Positions 30,419-40,564 of a DNA stretch of 51,842 nt are shown in pieces (the stretch's first letter is position 1; each line of letters starts with the position of its first letter). The position numbers and the translations under genes were made by a program. Origin of the DNA: an uncultured Alphaproteobacteria bacterium (GTDB taxonomy: Bacteria; Pseudomonadota; Alphaproteobacteria; Rhodobacterales; Rhodobacteraceae); assembly GCA_902576905.1 (NCBI GenBank), contig CACGWW010000010.1:1-51842 (forward strand), given 5' to 3'. The notes beneath the pieces were generated by a model. That model ran no database searches and was not told the origin of the DNA. It worked only from the letters and a program-made list of their open reading frames with translations.

Positions 30419-31801
30419 ATGACCCTTCCTCTAAGTTTCGTTTTTTTTGTGCTTCTGGGGTTATCTGTATATTTTTATTATCATGCAAAAAGCGGTATAG
30501 TTAGAAAAGCTGCATTACTTAGCGATCGTACAAAAGCACTTCCGTCTCACTATGGACAACAATCCTTCCTCTGGGCTTTCATACCCTCTTTCCTAATATT
30601 ATTGGTTCTAACAATCGGTGGGCCAAACTATATAGATCAAATTTTCTATAATAAAATTCAAGAATTAAATCCCACATTTAATGAATCTTTTGTAAGTCTT
30701 ATCTTGGCAAAAGTTATTAATGTCTCAAATGGAAAAATTTCCACTGGTGAAGAGAATATAATAATGCTCGCAAAGGACTATAAAATAGCTTTCGAGCAAC
30801 TGCACTTTTATCGTGGATTAGTGGTTATTTTATGCGCTGCGTTATTGGGAATGATTATTTCCTATAGACAGAAACCTGGCTCAAACGCAAGGGAACAGGT
30901 TGAAAAATTTATAGTTAATATTTTCTTCGCTTCAGCAGTTATTGCTATTTTTACAACGGTAGCCATTATATTAAGTCTATTTTTTGAAGCGTTGAGATTT
31001 TTTAATTTATATAATTTTTTTGATTTTATATTCGGACTTCATTGGGCTCCAAATGTAGCTATAAGAACAGATCAAGTGGCTGCTGAAGGTTCATTTGGCA
31101 TGATACCTGTGCTATTAGGTACATTACTAATTTCTTTCATAGCAATGTGTGTGGCTATCCCAATTGGCCTTTTCTCTGCAATATATCTTGCGGAGTTTGC
31201 TACGCCTAAAATTCGAGATTTCGTAAAACCAACTTTGGAAATTTTAGCTGGTATTCCAACTGTTGTGTATGGATATTTTGCTGCTTTGACTGCCGCTCCA
31301 TTTTTCCGGGAAATTGGTTTTTCACTGGGTTTAGATGTTTCATCTGAGTCAGCTATAGCAGCTGGTGCTGTAATGGGTATAATGATTATTCCGTTTATTT
31401 CCTCTTTATCCGACGACGTTATTAGAGCTGTTCCGCAAAGCTTGCGAGACGGTTCAATGGGACTTGGTGCCACAAAAGCTGAAACAATTTACCTCGTGAT
31501 ACTGCCCGCTGCTATTCCTGGTTTGGTCGGCGCGGTTCTCTTGGCCGTTAGTCGTGCTATCGGAGAGACAATGATTGTTGTAATGGCCGCGGGATTAAGC
31601 GCAAATTTGACAGTCAATCCATTAGAGTCCGTAACAACCGTCACAGTTCAAATTGTTTCACTCCTTACTGGAGATACAGAGTTTGATGATATTAAAACCT
31701 TGTCAGCCTTTGGCCTAGGGCTAGCACTTTTCTTTTTCACTTTGTTGCTTAATATTTTTGCACTCTCTATATCGCGGAGGTTAGCTGAAAGATATGATTA
31801 G
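30419..31801 (+). CDS. pstC: PstC, phosphate ABC transporter permease
   Basis: A 460-residue permease with an N-terminal extension (first 160 residues with three membrane segments and a periplasmic loop) as in alphaproteobacterial PstC. The core has GMIPVLLGTLLISFIAM, the loop ILAGIPTVVYGYFA and the EAA-type sequence LRDGSMGLGATKAETIYLVILPAAIPG. It pairs with PstA to form the phosphate channel. Its stop overlaps the pstA start by 8 bp. Confidence 0.93.
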   Translation: MTLPLSFVFFVLLGLSVYFYYHAKSGIVRKAALLSDRTKALPSHYGQQSFLWAFIPSFLILLVLTIGGPNYIDQIFYNKIQELNPTFNESFVSLILAKVINVSNGKISTGEENIIMLAKDYKIAFEQLHFYRGLVVILCAALLGMIISYRQKPGSNAREQVEKFIVNIFFASAVIAIFTTVAIILSLFFEALRFFNLYNFFDFIFGLHWAPNVAIRTDQVAAEGSFGMIPVLLGTLLISFIAMCVAIPIGLFSAIYLAEFATPKIRDFVKPTLEILAGIPTVVYGYFAALTAAPFFREIGFSLGLDVSSESAIAAGAVMGIMIIPFISSLSDDVIRAVPQSLRDGSMGLGATKAETIYLVILPAAIPGLVGAVLLAVSRAIGETMIVVMAAGLSANLTVNPLESVTTVTVQIVSLLTGDTEFDDIKTLSAFGLGLALFFFTLLLNIFALSISRRLAERYD

Positions 31802-33059
31802 AAAAAGTATACAATCAAGAAGAGCCCGTGAAACCAGATTAAAGATCTATGGTATTACCTCCATTTGTTTTGCTCTTATTATGCTTGCAACGCTACTTAT
31901 ATCGATAGGGCTTAATGGGTATAGCGCACTTCAGCAAGCCTACTTTAAGTTAGATATATCTGTAAACACGGAAAAGTTCGTTGATGACAGTGGGGCTCCT
32001 GACAACAATAAGATGAATCTTTTTAACTGGGATGGTTTAGTGCAAAGCGCATTAAGAGAATTTTTTCCAGAGGTAAAAGATAGAGATGAAAAAAAAGAAT
32101 TGTTTGCAATTATCTCTGCTAATGCTGGCTATGATCTAAAGGAAATTATTAAAAAGAAAGCCCTTGGTAGTGGCTCTCATACTTTGTCAGTTTGGCTTCA
32201 TTTATCTGACGACGCAGATCAGTATTTAAAAGGTAGATTAAGCATTGATATTCCAGAGGAAGATAGAAGGATTAATAATAAGCAAATAGCATGGGTAAAT
32301 AGCTTGGTGGAGAGAGATATTGCAAAACTTAAATTTAACAAAACATTTTTCACATCTGCTGACTCCAGAGAGCCTGAGAGCGCTGGAATTCTCGGATCGG
32401 TTATTGGTTCAGCTTTAACCCTTTTCGTCACGATAATGTTTGCACTTCCACTGGCTGTTATGGCCGCGATATACCTCGAGTATTTTGCAAAACCTGGAAA
32501 GATAACAGACTTTATTGAAGTAAATGTTAACAACTTAGCGGCAGTCCCATCTATAGTATTTGGATTGCTTGGTTTATCAGTTTTTCTATCTACGTTTGGT
32601 CTTCCTAGATCAGCACCTCTTGTCGGTGGACTTGTGTTAGGTTTGATGACGCTACCTACGATAATTATAGCCTCAAGAGCATCTATACGCTCTATTCCTC
32701 CATCTATACGAGAGGCTGCTTTGGGGCTGGGCGCTTCAAAAATGCAGGCAGCACTACATCATGTATTACCCCTAGCAACCCCTGGCATTTTAACGGGCAC
32801 AATTATAGGTATGGCTCAAGCATTGGGCGAGACAGCACCTCTTTTAATGATTGGGATGGTGGCCTTTATAATTGATATTCCAACAACCTTTACCTCTAGT
32901 GCCACAGCCATGCCAGTTCAAATATATATGTGGTCTGACAGCGCAGAAAGAGCGTTTTATGAAAGGAGTTCTTTAGCTATACTATTCTTAGTGGCGTTTT
33001 TAATCTCAATGAATCTCTTAGCCGTTGTATTGAGGAAAAAATTCGAGAAGAAATGGTGA
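31794..33059 (+). CDS. pstA: PstA, phosphate ABC transporter permease
   Basis: A 421-residue permease with the N-terminal DUF3333-type region (about 10-190, one membrane helix then a periplasmic part) seen in alphaproteobacterial PstA. The core includes [40 protein letters not shown] and the EAA-type [27 protein letters not shown]. It overlaps pstC and ends 4 bp before pstB, so the transporter genes are translationally coupled. Confidence 0.93.
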   Translation: MIRKSIQSRRARETRLKIYGITSICFALIMLATLLISIGLNGYSALQQAYFKLDISVNTEKFVDDSGAPDNNKMNLFNWDGLVQSALREFFPEVKDRDEKKELFAIISANAGYDLKEIIKKKALGSGSHTLSVWLHLSDDADQYLKGRLSIDIPEEDRRINNKQIAWVNSLVERDIAKLKFNKTFFTSADSREPESAGILGSVIGSALTLFVTIMFALPLAVMAAIYLEYFAKPGKITDFIEVNVNNLAAVPSIVFGLLGLSVFLSTFGLPRSAPLVGGLVLGLMTLPTIIIASRASIRSIPPSIREAALGLGASKMQAALHHVLPLATPGILTGTIIGMAQALGETAPLLMIGMVAFIIDIPTTFTSSATAMPVQIYMWSDSAERAFYERSSLAILFLVAFLISMNLLAVVLRKKFEKKW

Positions 33060-33063
33060 AATA

Positions 33064-33822
33064 ATGACTAGCAAATTTAGAACAAAAAAAGTTGAGGTAT
33101 CTTACGGCGACAAAAAAGCGATAAGAGATATAAGCCTTGATATAGAAAAAAATATAATTACGGCGCTAATTGGTCCCTCTGGGTGTGGAAAATCAACTTT
33201 TTTGCGTTGTCTAAATAGAATGAATGATGTCATAGAGAATTGCTCAATAAAAGGGAGTATACATCTTGATGAACAAGATATTTATGGGCCAGACATAGAT
33301 CCTGTCGAACTCAGAGCACGCGTTGGAATGGTTTTTCAAAAGGCAAATCCGTTTCCGAAATCTATTTTTGACAACATTGCCTATGGCCCAAGAATTCATG
33401 GCTTGGCTAGTAATGACAGCGAGTTGAAAGATATAGTCCACAATAGTTTGGAAAAAGCAGGACTTATGGATGAAGTCAAAGATCGGTTAAATGATCAAGC
33501 AACGGGGCTTTCAGGGGGTCAGCAACAGAGAATATGTATTGCCAGAGCCATTGCCGTTAGCCCTGAAGTTATTCTCATGGATGAACCCTGTTCTGCACTT
33601 GATCCGATCGCCACTGCAAAAATCGAAGAACTTATGAGTGAACTATGTGAGTCTTATACCATAATTATTGTAACCCATTCAATGCAGCAAGCGGCACGTG
33701 TATCAAAGAAAACGGCCTTTTTTCATTTAGGAGACTTAATTGAATATAACGACACAGATAAAATTTTTACTCAACCCGAGAATCAAAAAACACAGGACTA
33801 CATTACCGGGCGATTTGGATGA
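33064..33822 (+). CDS. pstB: PstB, phosphate ABC transporter ATPase
   Basis: A 252-residue ATPase. Walker [10 protein letters not shown] (36-44), CLNRMND, the PstB-typical [23 protein letters not shown] (about 90-110), signature [14 protein letters not shown] and Walker [13 protein letters not shown] are all present. It powers phosphate import and takes part with PhoU in signalling to PhoR. Confidence 0.96.
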   Translation: MTSKFRTKKVEVSYGDKKAIRDISLDIEKNIITALIGPSGCGKSTFLRCLNRMNDVIENCSIKGSIHLDEQDIYGPDIDPVELRARVGMVFQKANPFPKSIFDNIAYGPRIHGLASNDSELKDIVHNSLEKAGLMDEVKDRLNDQATGLSGGQQQRICIARAIAVSPEVILMDEPCSALDPIATAKIEELMSELCESYTIIIVTHSMQQAARVSKKTAFFHLGDLIEYNDTDKIFTQPENQKTQDYITGRFG

Positions 33823-33834
33823 TAAGGAAATAGG

Positions 33835-34518
33835 ATGACTTTACATATTTCATCAGCATATAACGAAGACTTAATTCACATTAACAGCAAAATCGTGGAG
33901 ATGGGTGGCTTGTGCGAGCAGATTATAGATAACACGAACCTTTCGATAAAGGATAATAACGTTCAACTTGCTGAAAAGGCTATTCTTTTGGACGAGAAGC
34001 TTGATTTTCTAGAAAACGAAATCAACGAGTCCGTGATAAAGGCAATTGCTTTGAGACAACCTGTTGCCGATGATTTGCGGGTTTTATTCTCTGCAATAAA
34101 GATTTCTGGAGCTTTTGAAAGGGTCGGTGATCTTTGCAAAAATATAGCAAAGCGCACCCAACTTCTAATCGATGAAAACCAGATAGAAATAAGAAGAGAA
34201 ATATTCGAGCTAGGTGAAAAGGTAAAAAAACAGCTCACTCGATCCATTAACTCATATACCAATCAAGATATTAAGTTAGCTACAAAAGTGTGGAAAAATG
34301 ATTATAAAGTTGATCAGATGTATACCGATCTTTTTAATAATCTTCTCGTATATTTAAAAAAGAAAAAACGAGTAGCCTCTGGCTCCCACCTTATGATTAT
34401 AGCAAAAAATTATGAGAGAATTGGAGATCATACCACTCATATTGGAGAAATGACACACTTTGCAATAACAGGTGAGAATTTAGTGGCAATAAGACCAAAA
34501 GTTAACCTGCCTGTATAG
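33835..34518 (+). CDS. phoU: PhoU, phosphate signalling and transport regulator
   Basis: A 227-residue all-helical protein of two PhoU repeats. Metal-binding-type E/D motifs occur in both: FERVGDLCKNIAKR (about 95-108) and YERIGDHTTHIGEM (about 191-204). It links PstB activity to PhoR and damps the response when phosphate is sufficient. It follows pstB by 12 bp and precedes phoB by 14 bp. Confidence 0.95.
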   Translation: MTLHISSAYNEDLIHINSKIVEMGGLCEQIIDNTNLSIKDNNVQLAEKAILLDEKLDFLENEINESVIKAIALRQPVADDLRVLFSAIKISGAFERVGDLCKNIAKRTQLLIDENQIEIRREIFELGEKVKKQLTRSINSYTNQDIKLATKVWKNDYKVDQMYTDLFNNLLVYLKKKKRVASGSHLMIIAKNYERIGDHTTHIGEMTHFAITGENLVAIRPKVNLPV

Positions 34519-34532
34519 AGGTTTTTTTAATA

Positions 34533-35228
34533 ATGAAACATAAAATTTTGCTTGTTGAAGATGATAAGGACATTCAAGAAATTATAGAATACAATTTTTC
34601 TAAGGAAGGCTACGAGGTAACTAAATGCTCTGATGGTGAAAGCGCTATTGACTTAGTTAGGCATGAGACACCGGACCTTGTCATTTTGGATTGGATGCTT
34701 CCAAATCTATCTGGTTCGGAAATATTAAGGCAAATACGTTCATCCAAGAAATTAAAAAAAATACCTGTCATAATGCTCACAGCGCGAACTGAAGAAAGTG
34801 ATAAATTGAGAGCTTTCGACACCGGAGCTGATGACTATATAACCAAGCCCTTTTCAAACTCTGAATTAATTGCCCGAACGAAAGCTCTTCTTAGACGCGT
34901 GAGTGAAGACAGTTTTACAGACACTTTAAATTTTCATGACATTGAATTAAACCGTGATAACAAAAGAGTATTTAGAGGTAAAAAGGAAATAAAATTAGGG
35001 CCTGTGGAATTTAAGTTACTTGAAGTTTTTCTAATGAGGCCAGGACAAGTATTTAACAGGGAGCAATTGTTAGATAAAGTCTGGGGCAATCAGATCTACG
35101 TTGAGGAAAGAACTGTTGATGTCCATGTGGGGCGTTTACGAAGAGCGCTCAATAGGGGTAAAGTGAAAAAGGATCCTATACGAACTGTAAGAAGTGCAGG
35201 TTATTCACTTAATGAAAACTATAGTTAG
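34533..35228 (+). CDS. phoB: PhoB, phosphate-regulon response regulator
   Basis: A 231-residue OmpR-type regulator. The receiver domain (1-120) has acidic pocket ED (9-10), phospho-acceptor Asp53 in VILDWMLP, and Lys in TKPFS. The C-terminal winged helix (about 130-228) has the recognition-helix region RTVDVHVGRLRRAL and RTVRSAGYSL. It should bind the CTGTCAT-type repeats listed here. It is the last gene of the pst run and ends 7 bp from the convergent agt copy 2. Confidence 0.95.
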   Translation: MKHKILLVEDDKDIQEIIEYNFSKEGYEVTKCSDGESAIDLVRHETPDLVILDWMLPNLSGSEILRQIRSSKKLKKIPVIMLTARTEESDKLRAFDTGADDYITKPFSNSELIARTKALLRRVSEDSFTDTLNFHDIELNRDNKRVFRGKKEIKLGPVEFKLLEVFLMRPGQVFNREQLLDKVWGNQIYVEERTVDVHVGRLRRALNRGKVKKDPIRTVRSAGYSLNENYS

Positions 35229-35235
35229 CGACTTC

Positions 35236-36252
35236 TCATCCTATATGTAGATAAGAAAAAAAATTTTCTGATGCTTTTTCCCACGAAAACTTCTTTGCAT
35301 GTTTTATAGCAGTCGATGCACTAAGCGATTCTAATCCTCGTGCTGCTTCAGCCAAATCTTCTCTTAGGATTCCTGCTTTCGATTTGCCGATAACATCTTT
35401 CGGACCGGAAACATTATATGCAGCAACAGGGAGCCCACATGCCATTGCTTCGAGCAACACCAATCCAAAAGTATCGGTTTTTGATGGAAAGACGAAATAA
35501 TCACACTCTTGATAAATATTTGCTATTTCCTCATGACTTTTATTTCCAAGAAATTTGACGTCTGGATATTTTTCTCTGAGCCTTTTTTCTTCTGGGCCAC
35601 TGCCTATCATCCATTTTTCCCCATCGAGTTTCAGACCTAGGAACGCATCTAAATTTTTCTCTATAGCTAGTCGACTTGTGCACACATATACTTTTTTCTT
35701 TCTAGAAGTTCTTTTCTTTGGTTGAAATGTTGAAAGATCGACTCCCAAGGACCATACCTCAGGTTTTCCCACATTCCATTTGATGAGATCTTCTTGAACT
35801 GTTTTGGAAGGAACAAGCACTCTCTCAGAGTTTTTATGGAACCATCTCAGAAAAGCGTATGTCCAGGACAATGGGATTGCTGTTCGCGCTTTTATGTACT
35901 CTGGAAAACGTGTTTGAAAAGCGGTTGTATAACGCATTTTATTTTTCTGAGCGTACGATCGAGCTGCTATTCCGAGAGGACCTTCTGTATTAACATGGAG
36001 TGCGTCCGGTTTTAAATCATCAAGGATAGCAAAAACCTTCTTTCTTGCGAAGAGGACCAATCTTATTTCCGGATAGGTTGGGCAGGGAATATTTTTAAAG
36101 CGGTCAGGTCCGATAACAAAAACATCGTGTCCCATCTTTCTAAGGTGTTTAACAGTTTGCTGGATACAAACGACAACCCCATTAACTTGAGGTGTCCACG
36201 CATCGGTTATAATAACTATTTTTGACAAATCGGCTCTACTTAACACCTTCAA
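35236..36252 (-). CDS. agt: Agt-like glycosyltransferase family 4, copy 2
   Basis: A 338-residue GT-B enzyme, paralogue of the protein at 931-2043. Shared blocks include ITDAWTPQVNGVV, IPCPTYPEIRL, GLDALHVNTEGPLG-like residues and FPSKTDTFGLVLLEAM. It is shorter, mainly in the middle linker. Its start lies 17 bp inside the plcP copy 2 gene, implying co-translation. It probably adds a sugar to diacylglycerol released by PlcP. Whether the two copies use different sugars cannot be told. Confidence 0.82.
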   Translation of the reverse strand: MKVLSRADLSKIVIITDAWTPQVNGVVVCIQQTVKHLRKMGHDVFVIGPDRFKNIPCPTYPEIRLVLFARKKVFAILDDLKPDALHVNTEGPLGIAARSYAQKNKMRYTTAFQTRFPEYIKARTAIPLSWTYAFLRWFHKNSERVLVPSKTVQEDLIKWNVGKPEVWSLGVDLSTFQPKKRTSRKKKVYVCTSRLAIEKNLDAFLGLKLDGEKWMIGSGPEEKRLREKYPDVKFLGNKSHEEIANIYQECDYFVFPSKTDTFGLVLLEAMACGLPVAAYNVSGPKDVIGKSKAGILREDLAEAARGLESLSASTAIKHAKKFSWEKASENFFSYLHIG

Positions 36253-37024
36253 CGGGTGTCAATTTACCTTTTGTTTTCGACCATTCGATTATTTCAAGTT
36301 TTCCGTCAAAATTCTCAACTAAGGCAGTCATTGACTCTACCCAGTCTCCATCATTGGCGTAGATTATATCTTCAACCATTTTCATCTCAGCCTTATGAAT
36401 GTGACCACAAATTACACCGTCACAACCTCTTCGCCTTGTCTCCGTCACTATAGACTTTTCAAAGGCAGACATGAAAGAGACAGCTAGCTTCACTTTTGAT
36501 TTTAAGTATTGAGAGAGCGACCAATACGGGAGTTTAAAGAGACGCCGAATTGCATTAAAAACAGCGTTTATTTTCAACAGAAATACATACGCCCAGTCGC
36601 CAATATAGGCAAGCCACCTTGCGTGCTGGATAACATTATCGAATAAATCGCCGTGAACGACCCAGAATTTTTTTCCATCAGCCGTATAATGTATATCGTC
36701 ATCCTTAACTTTTATTCCCCCCATGGTGAGACCTATAAAGTCCCTGGCCACTTCGTCATGATTTCCGGGAATAAAAATAATTTCTGTACCTCTCTTTGCC
36801 TTCTCCAATATCTTCTGCACAACATCATTATGGGTCTGTGGCCAGTACCATCGTTTTGACAGTTGCCATCCATCTACTATATCTCCTACCAGAAAAATTT
36901 TTTCACATTCTATGGTTTTTAGAAATTCTAAAAACTCTTTAGCTCTTGATCCTTTGGTCCCCAGGTGAACATCAGAAACCCACACCGTTTTAAAAACCTT
37001 TGCTGTGTAACTAAGATCATTCAT
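36236..37024 (-). CDS. plcP: PlcP-like phospholipase C of the metallophosphoesterase family, copy 2
   Basis: A 262-residue metallophosphoesterase. It is clearly homologous to the protein at 74-934 over its whole length and identical at well over half the aligned positions by eye. The metal motifs SDVHLG (17-22), GDIVDGW, GNHDE, HGDLFD and GHIHKAE are intact, as is the VIQHARWLAYIGD block. It lacks the longer C-terminal tail of copy 1. It pairs with agt copy 2 and ends the phosphorus island, next to phoB. No Pho box could be recognised in its upstream region. Confidence 0.82.
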   Translation of the reverse strand: MNDLSYTAKVFKTVWVSDVHLGTKGSRAKEFLEFLKTIECEKIFLVGDIVDGWQLSKRWYWPQTHNDVVQKILEKAKRGTEIIFIPGNHDEVARDFIGLTMGGIKVKDDDIHYTADGKKFWVVHGDLFDNVIQHARWLAYIGDWAYVFLLKINAVFNAIRRLFKLPYWSLSQYLKSKVKLAVSFMSAFEKSIVTETRRRGCDGVICGHIHKAEMKMVEDIIYANDGDWVESMTALVENFDGKLEIIEWSKTKGKLTPVEGVK

Positions 37025-37324
37025 TATTTATTCCAAAAACGCTTAATGATTAAACTGACTTGTAGAGACTAAAGATTGTCTTTATTTCCGAGTCTTAATT
37101 CGGCTTCTTTCCCACCTTAATATAGTGCCTTACCATATTATTTAAATACCCGTTTTGAAAGAAAAATATTAAAAAAACTCCCCTTTTTTATTATTTTCGA
37201 GAATAGGTACCAAATTTAAATTTTAGACAATAGGAGCCCTTGATAGCTTTATTTTAATTCTGGTTCATAAGTAGAATAAAATCCTATACTAAATAAATAC
37301 AACGTATGCGGAGGTAATGATCAA
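37025..37324. other. 300-bp intergenic region
   Basis: This AT-rich gap separates divergent plcP copy 2 and the ketopantoate-reductase-like gene. GCGGAGG at 37309-37315 is a strong ribosome binding site for the latter. A minimal ATG-ATC-AAA-TGA frame overlaps its start region. I see no Pho box with 11-bp phasing, no terminator with a T-tract and no RNA gene. Confidence 0.5.
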
Positions 37325-38239
37325 ATGAAAATTCTCGTTTTAGGTGCAGGTGCCGTAGGAGGTTATTTTGGAGGACGAATGGCTGAGGCCGGTATGGATG
37401 TCACTTTTTTAGTAAGAGAAAAAAGACAAAAAAAATTAGAAAAATCGAGTCTAATAATCAAGAGTCCAAAAGGTGATTTGGTCACTAGACCCAACCTTGT
37501 GACTTTAGATAACGTAGACAGTATCTATGATGTCATATTATTCACTAATAAGGCCTATGATTTGGACGAAATTTTACGGTCTCCATTTCCTGTAAAGGAT
37601 GGGTCAATAATTATCCCATTACTCAATGGCTATGCACATATGGAACAATTAAGAAATAAGTTTACAAATGCGCGTTTATTTGGAGGTATTGCGCACATCT
37701 TTTCCACATTGAACGATGAGGGTGAAATTCACCATTTCAATGATATTCACTCGCTAACTTTTGGTCACTTGAACAAAGCTGATGAAACGGATGGAAGAGG
37801 ATTTTTTGATTCTTGTAGTTCTGCAAACTTCTCAATTAAGTACTCGGATGACATCATTGTAGACCTTTGGCATAAGTGGGTACTCATAACCACCGTAGCT
37901 GGCGCCACTACTCTATTCAATGCAACCATAGGAGAAATTGCATCCACTGAGCATGGAATAGCATTTATTACTGATCTTCATAGTGAGTGTATAACTATAG
38001 CAAAGTCTGAAAAAATTAAGGTAAATGACGATGACTTAGCGCAACAAAGACGCTTTCTTTCCGACAAAGAATCTACTTGGAACTCATCTATGCGAAGAGA
38101 CATGGTGAATAAGTCAAAAATTGAGTGCGCCCATATATTTTTAGAACTCATTAATATTGCAGACAAAAACAACGTTGAATGTCCCTCTTTAAAAACCGTA
38201 ATGATAAATGGTGAAATATATATGCGGTCTCTAGTCTAA
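37325..38239 (+). CDS. 2-dehydropantoate 2-reductase family protein (ApbA/PanE-like)
   Basis: A 304-residue NAD(P)-dependent reductase. The Rossmann motif GAGAVGGYFGGRMAEAG (7-23) opens the protein. The catalytic-type Lys in FTNKAYDL (about 76) and the conserved LLNGYAHMEQL block match ketopantoate reductase. PanE makes pantoate for coenzyme A, but many ApbA paralogues act on other 2-oxoacids, so the substrate is open. Its ribosome binding site GGAGG is strong. It ends with a 4-bp convergent overlap with the PNPOx-like gene. Confidence 0.85.
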   Translation: MKILVLGAGAVGGYFGGRMAEAGMDVTFLVREKRQKKLEKSSLIIKSPKGDLVTRPNLVTLDNVDSIYDVILFTNKAYDLDEILRSPFPVKDGSIIIPLLNGYAHMEQLRNKFTNARLFGGIAHIFSTLNDEGEIHHFNDIHSLTFGHLNKADETDGRGFFDSCSSANFSIKYSDDIIVDLWHKWVLITTVAGATTLFNATIGEIASTEHGIAFITDLHSECITIAKSEKIKVNDDDLAQQRRFLSDKESTWNSSMRRDMVNKSKIECAHIFLELINIADKNNVECPSLKTVMINGEIYMRSLV

Positions 38240-38814
38240 GGTGCAATCCAGCTAGATTTATTATTATTAAAATCTAATACCATTCTCTCGTGGCCCGATG
38301 ATTTTAAATAAAGATAATCTATTTCGGTTATCTTATTGTCGACAACACAAAAATTCTTTTTTCCTTCTTCACTCTGTTCCGATGTTGGGGTCTTTCCCTT
38401 TAACTCTAGTGGCAAACCATCATCCTTTTCTTCAATGTGGCTTGAAGGATTATATTTTGTTAAATAACATTTTCTTGATGAGAGCCCTGTCTTATCCCAT
38501 GAATCATTCCATATTGAATCGTCGTAATGGATACTAGAAATTGTCTTTATCCTTAACTGCGTTTTCAGCTTATAACTATATACCAAGCAGACAGTGTTTG
38601 GGTTTTTCTTAATATCATCAAGTTTTGGACTTCTGTAATCGGTGTGAAAACGAATAATATTTTTATCTTTATCAAAATTTCTTAAAACAACACTTCTTGC
38701 TTCCACTCCCTCCTTTCCAATGGTACAAAAAGTCATAATGTGGAAATCATGATCTCTCTCTTTCGCCCCGTTTTCCAATAGCTCACTGACTTTTGTAAAA
38801 ATATTGTTATTCAT
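38236..38814 (-). CDS. pyridoxamine 5'-phosphate oxidase-like FMN-binding protein
   Basis: A PNPOx-like split-barrel protein of 192 residues from ATG 38814 (196 from 38826). EARSVVLRNFD and FHTDYRSPK are the FMN-phosphate-binding region, as in PNPOx. The C-terminal R-W-type block of true PdxH is not seen, with only MVLDF and SSWIAP at the end. It is thus probably a flavin-binding oxidoreductase and not the vitamin B6 enzyme. The start is 15 bp from the divergent MFS gene, so the two share a very small promoter region. Confidence 0.75.
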   Translation of the reverse strand: MNNNIFTKVSELLENGAKERDHDFHIMTFCTIGKEGVEARSVVLRNFDKDKNIIRFHTDYRSPKLDDIKKNPNTVCLVYSYKLKTQLRIKTISSIHYDDSIWNDSWDKTGLSSRKCYLTKYNPSSHIEEKDDGLPLELKGKTPTSEQSEEGKKNFCVVDNKITEIDYLYLKSSGHERMVLDFNNNKSSWIAP

Positions 38815-38828
38815 TTCCAATTCCATTA

Positions 38829-40034
38829 ATGCCTAATATCTTAAATATATTAAAAAAAACAGTTTTTTCAAAAGAGCCTTTCGGATTACTTATCTTACTC
38901 GCTATAGCAATGCCCATAGCATTTTCAACTTGGGTTGCTTTGCTTAACAATTTTGTAATAGAAGTATCCAGTTTTTCTGGCGTCGAGATAGGTTGGCTTC
39001 AAAGTGTAAGAGAGATACCAGGGTTTCTTGCTGTCTGTGTCATTTTTATCTTGTTTTTTATAAGCGAACAAAGACTTGCATACATATCGCTAGCTCTTCT
39101 GGCGTTGGCGGTCGCGGTTACTGCTCTTTTCCCTGAGTTTAAAGGATTAATAATTACAACATTAATCAGTTCAATTGGTTTTCATTACTATGAGACAGTC
39201 AATCAATCACTGCAATTACAGTGGCTCAAGAAAGAAACAGCACCTTCATCAATAGGATGGATTGTAGCGGCTGGATCAGGCTCCGCTTTTTTTGTTTATA
39301 TCGCTATAATTATTCTTTGGATAAATCTTAATTTTAATTATTTTTTTATCTATTTCTTTGCAGGCTTATTGTGCTTATTAATTGTTGTCTTTTGCTTTTT
39401 TTATTATCCACAATTTCAAATTGGCAAAAAACAGCGGTTAGCTATTGTGTTAAAGCGTAGATATTGGGTCTACTATGCCCTGCAGTTTTTTTCGGGAGCC
39501 AGGCGACAAATATTTGTTGTTTTTGCAAGCTTTATGATGGTTGAAAAATATGGTTTTGATGTTCACCAAATCACACTTCTTCTTTTAGCAAACTTTTTAA
39601 TCAACATATTTATGGCACCATTAATAGGGCGATTCATAGAAAAGTTTGGTGAAAGACTTTCATTAATTGTGGAGTACTTCGGGCTTATGGTTATTTTCCT
39701 TCTTTATGCTGGCCTCTATTATTTTGATTGGTCTTACATTGTCGCGTCTATTCTTTTTATTGCAGACCATATGTTTTTTGGGTTGGCTTTTGCAATGAAA
39801 ACATATTTTCAAAAAATTGCTGATAGTGAGGATTTTGCTCCAACCGCTGCTGTGGCTTTTACAATAAACCATATCTCTGCTGTATTTCTTCCAGTCCTAT
39901 TGGGCTATATCTGGATTCATAATAATAGTGCTGTTTTTTACCTAGCTGCGGTATTATCATTTATTTCATTGATAGTGGCGATATTGATACCAAGATTTCC
40001 GTCTAAAGGTAACGAGAGTATTTTACGTGTCTAG
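38829..40034 (+). CDS. MFS transporter
   Basis: A 401-residue membrane protein with about twelve hydrophobic segments. VSSFSGVEIGWLQSVREIPGFLAV (about 46-69) is the loop 2-3 region, and FIEKFGERLSL the matching loop of the second half. It belongs to the major facilitator superfamily. No substrate signature was recognised. It diverges from the PNPOx-like gene and overlaps the next convergent gene by 4 bp. Confidence 0.8.
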   Translation: MPNILNILKKTVFSKEPFGLLILLAIAMPIAFSTWVALLNNFVIEVSSFSGVEIGWLQSVREIPGFLAVCVIFILFFISEQRLAYISLALLALAVAVTALFPEFKGLIITTLISSIGFHYYETVNQSLQLQWLKKETAPSSIGWIVAAGSGSAFFVYIAIIILWINLNFNYFFIYFFAGLLCLLIVVFCFFYYPQFQIGKKQRLAIVLKRRYWVYYALQFFSGARRQIFVVFASFMMVEKYGFDVHQITLLLLANFLINIFMAPLIGRFIEKFGERLSLIVEYFGLMVIFLLYAGLYYFDWSYIVASILFIADHMFFGLAFAMKTYFQKIADSEDFAPTAAVAFTINHISAVFLPVLLGYIWIHNNSAVFYLAAVLSFISLIVAILIPRFPSKGNESILRV

Positions 40035-40531
40035 GTGTTTTGTTGATGAAGGTCCAAGCCACTACCCGTCTCATACATTTCTTCATCTGGTTGTGGCGGT
40101 TCAGGAATTTGTACAATTTCAATCCAGCCGTTTAAAAAGTCAAACCGCAGACCAACTTCATCCATACCGGTTCTAAGAATTATTAGGTCAAGACCATTTG
40201 TATTCTTTACAGCTCTATTAATAGATTTACACATAATTTTGTGGAGAAACTCTCTCTCCAATTTTGTTTTAGGTTTGAAGGTTTTCTCTATTTCTAAATA
40301 TTCAAGGTCTAAGCACCGAACATTTACTTTATCTTTTCCAGCTAATAGGCTGATCGCCACTATTGGTTTGGTTTCGCCAATTCGTGGAATTGCCCAAAAA
40401 GATTCATATTCCCAGTTGGGACGAACTAGACTACTTATTTCATAATTTAAAGCACTCATCTGCGAAAATAATGCTTTTAGCGATATGATTAAAGTTATGA
40501 CAGTGGTGCTGAAAATTTTTATGAACAACAT
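40031..40531 (-). CDS. hypothetical exported protein
   Basis: A 166-residue protein with an N-terminal signal-like segment (IFSTTVITLIISLKALFSQ, 6-24). The remainder is soluble, with WEYESFWAIPRIGETKPIVA and a C-terminal proline/acid run PEPPQPDEEM. I recognise no family. The gene lies 34 bp downstream of the HemY-like gene's end on the other side, in the same orientation. It may be the last gene of the hem run or separately expressed. Confidence 0.55.
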   Translation of the reverse strand: MLFIKIFSTTVITLIISLKALFSQMSALNYEISSLVRPNWEYESFWAIPRIGETKPIVAISLLAGKDKVNVRCLDLEYLEIEKTFKPKTKLEREFLHKIMCKSINRAVKNTNGLDLIILRTGMDEVGLRFDFLNGWIEIVQIPEPPQPDEEMYETGSGLDLHQQNT

Positions 40532-40564
40532 ACAACCTATTTGTTAATTACATCCAAAGATGCC

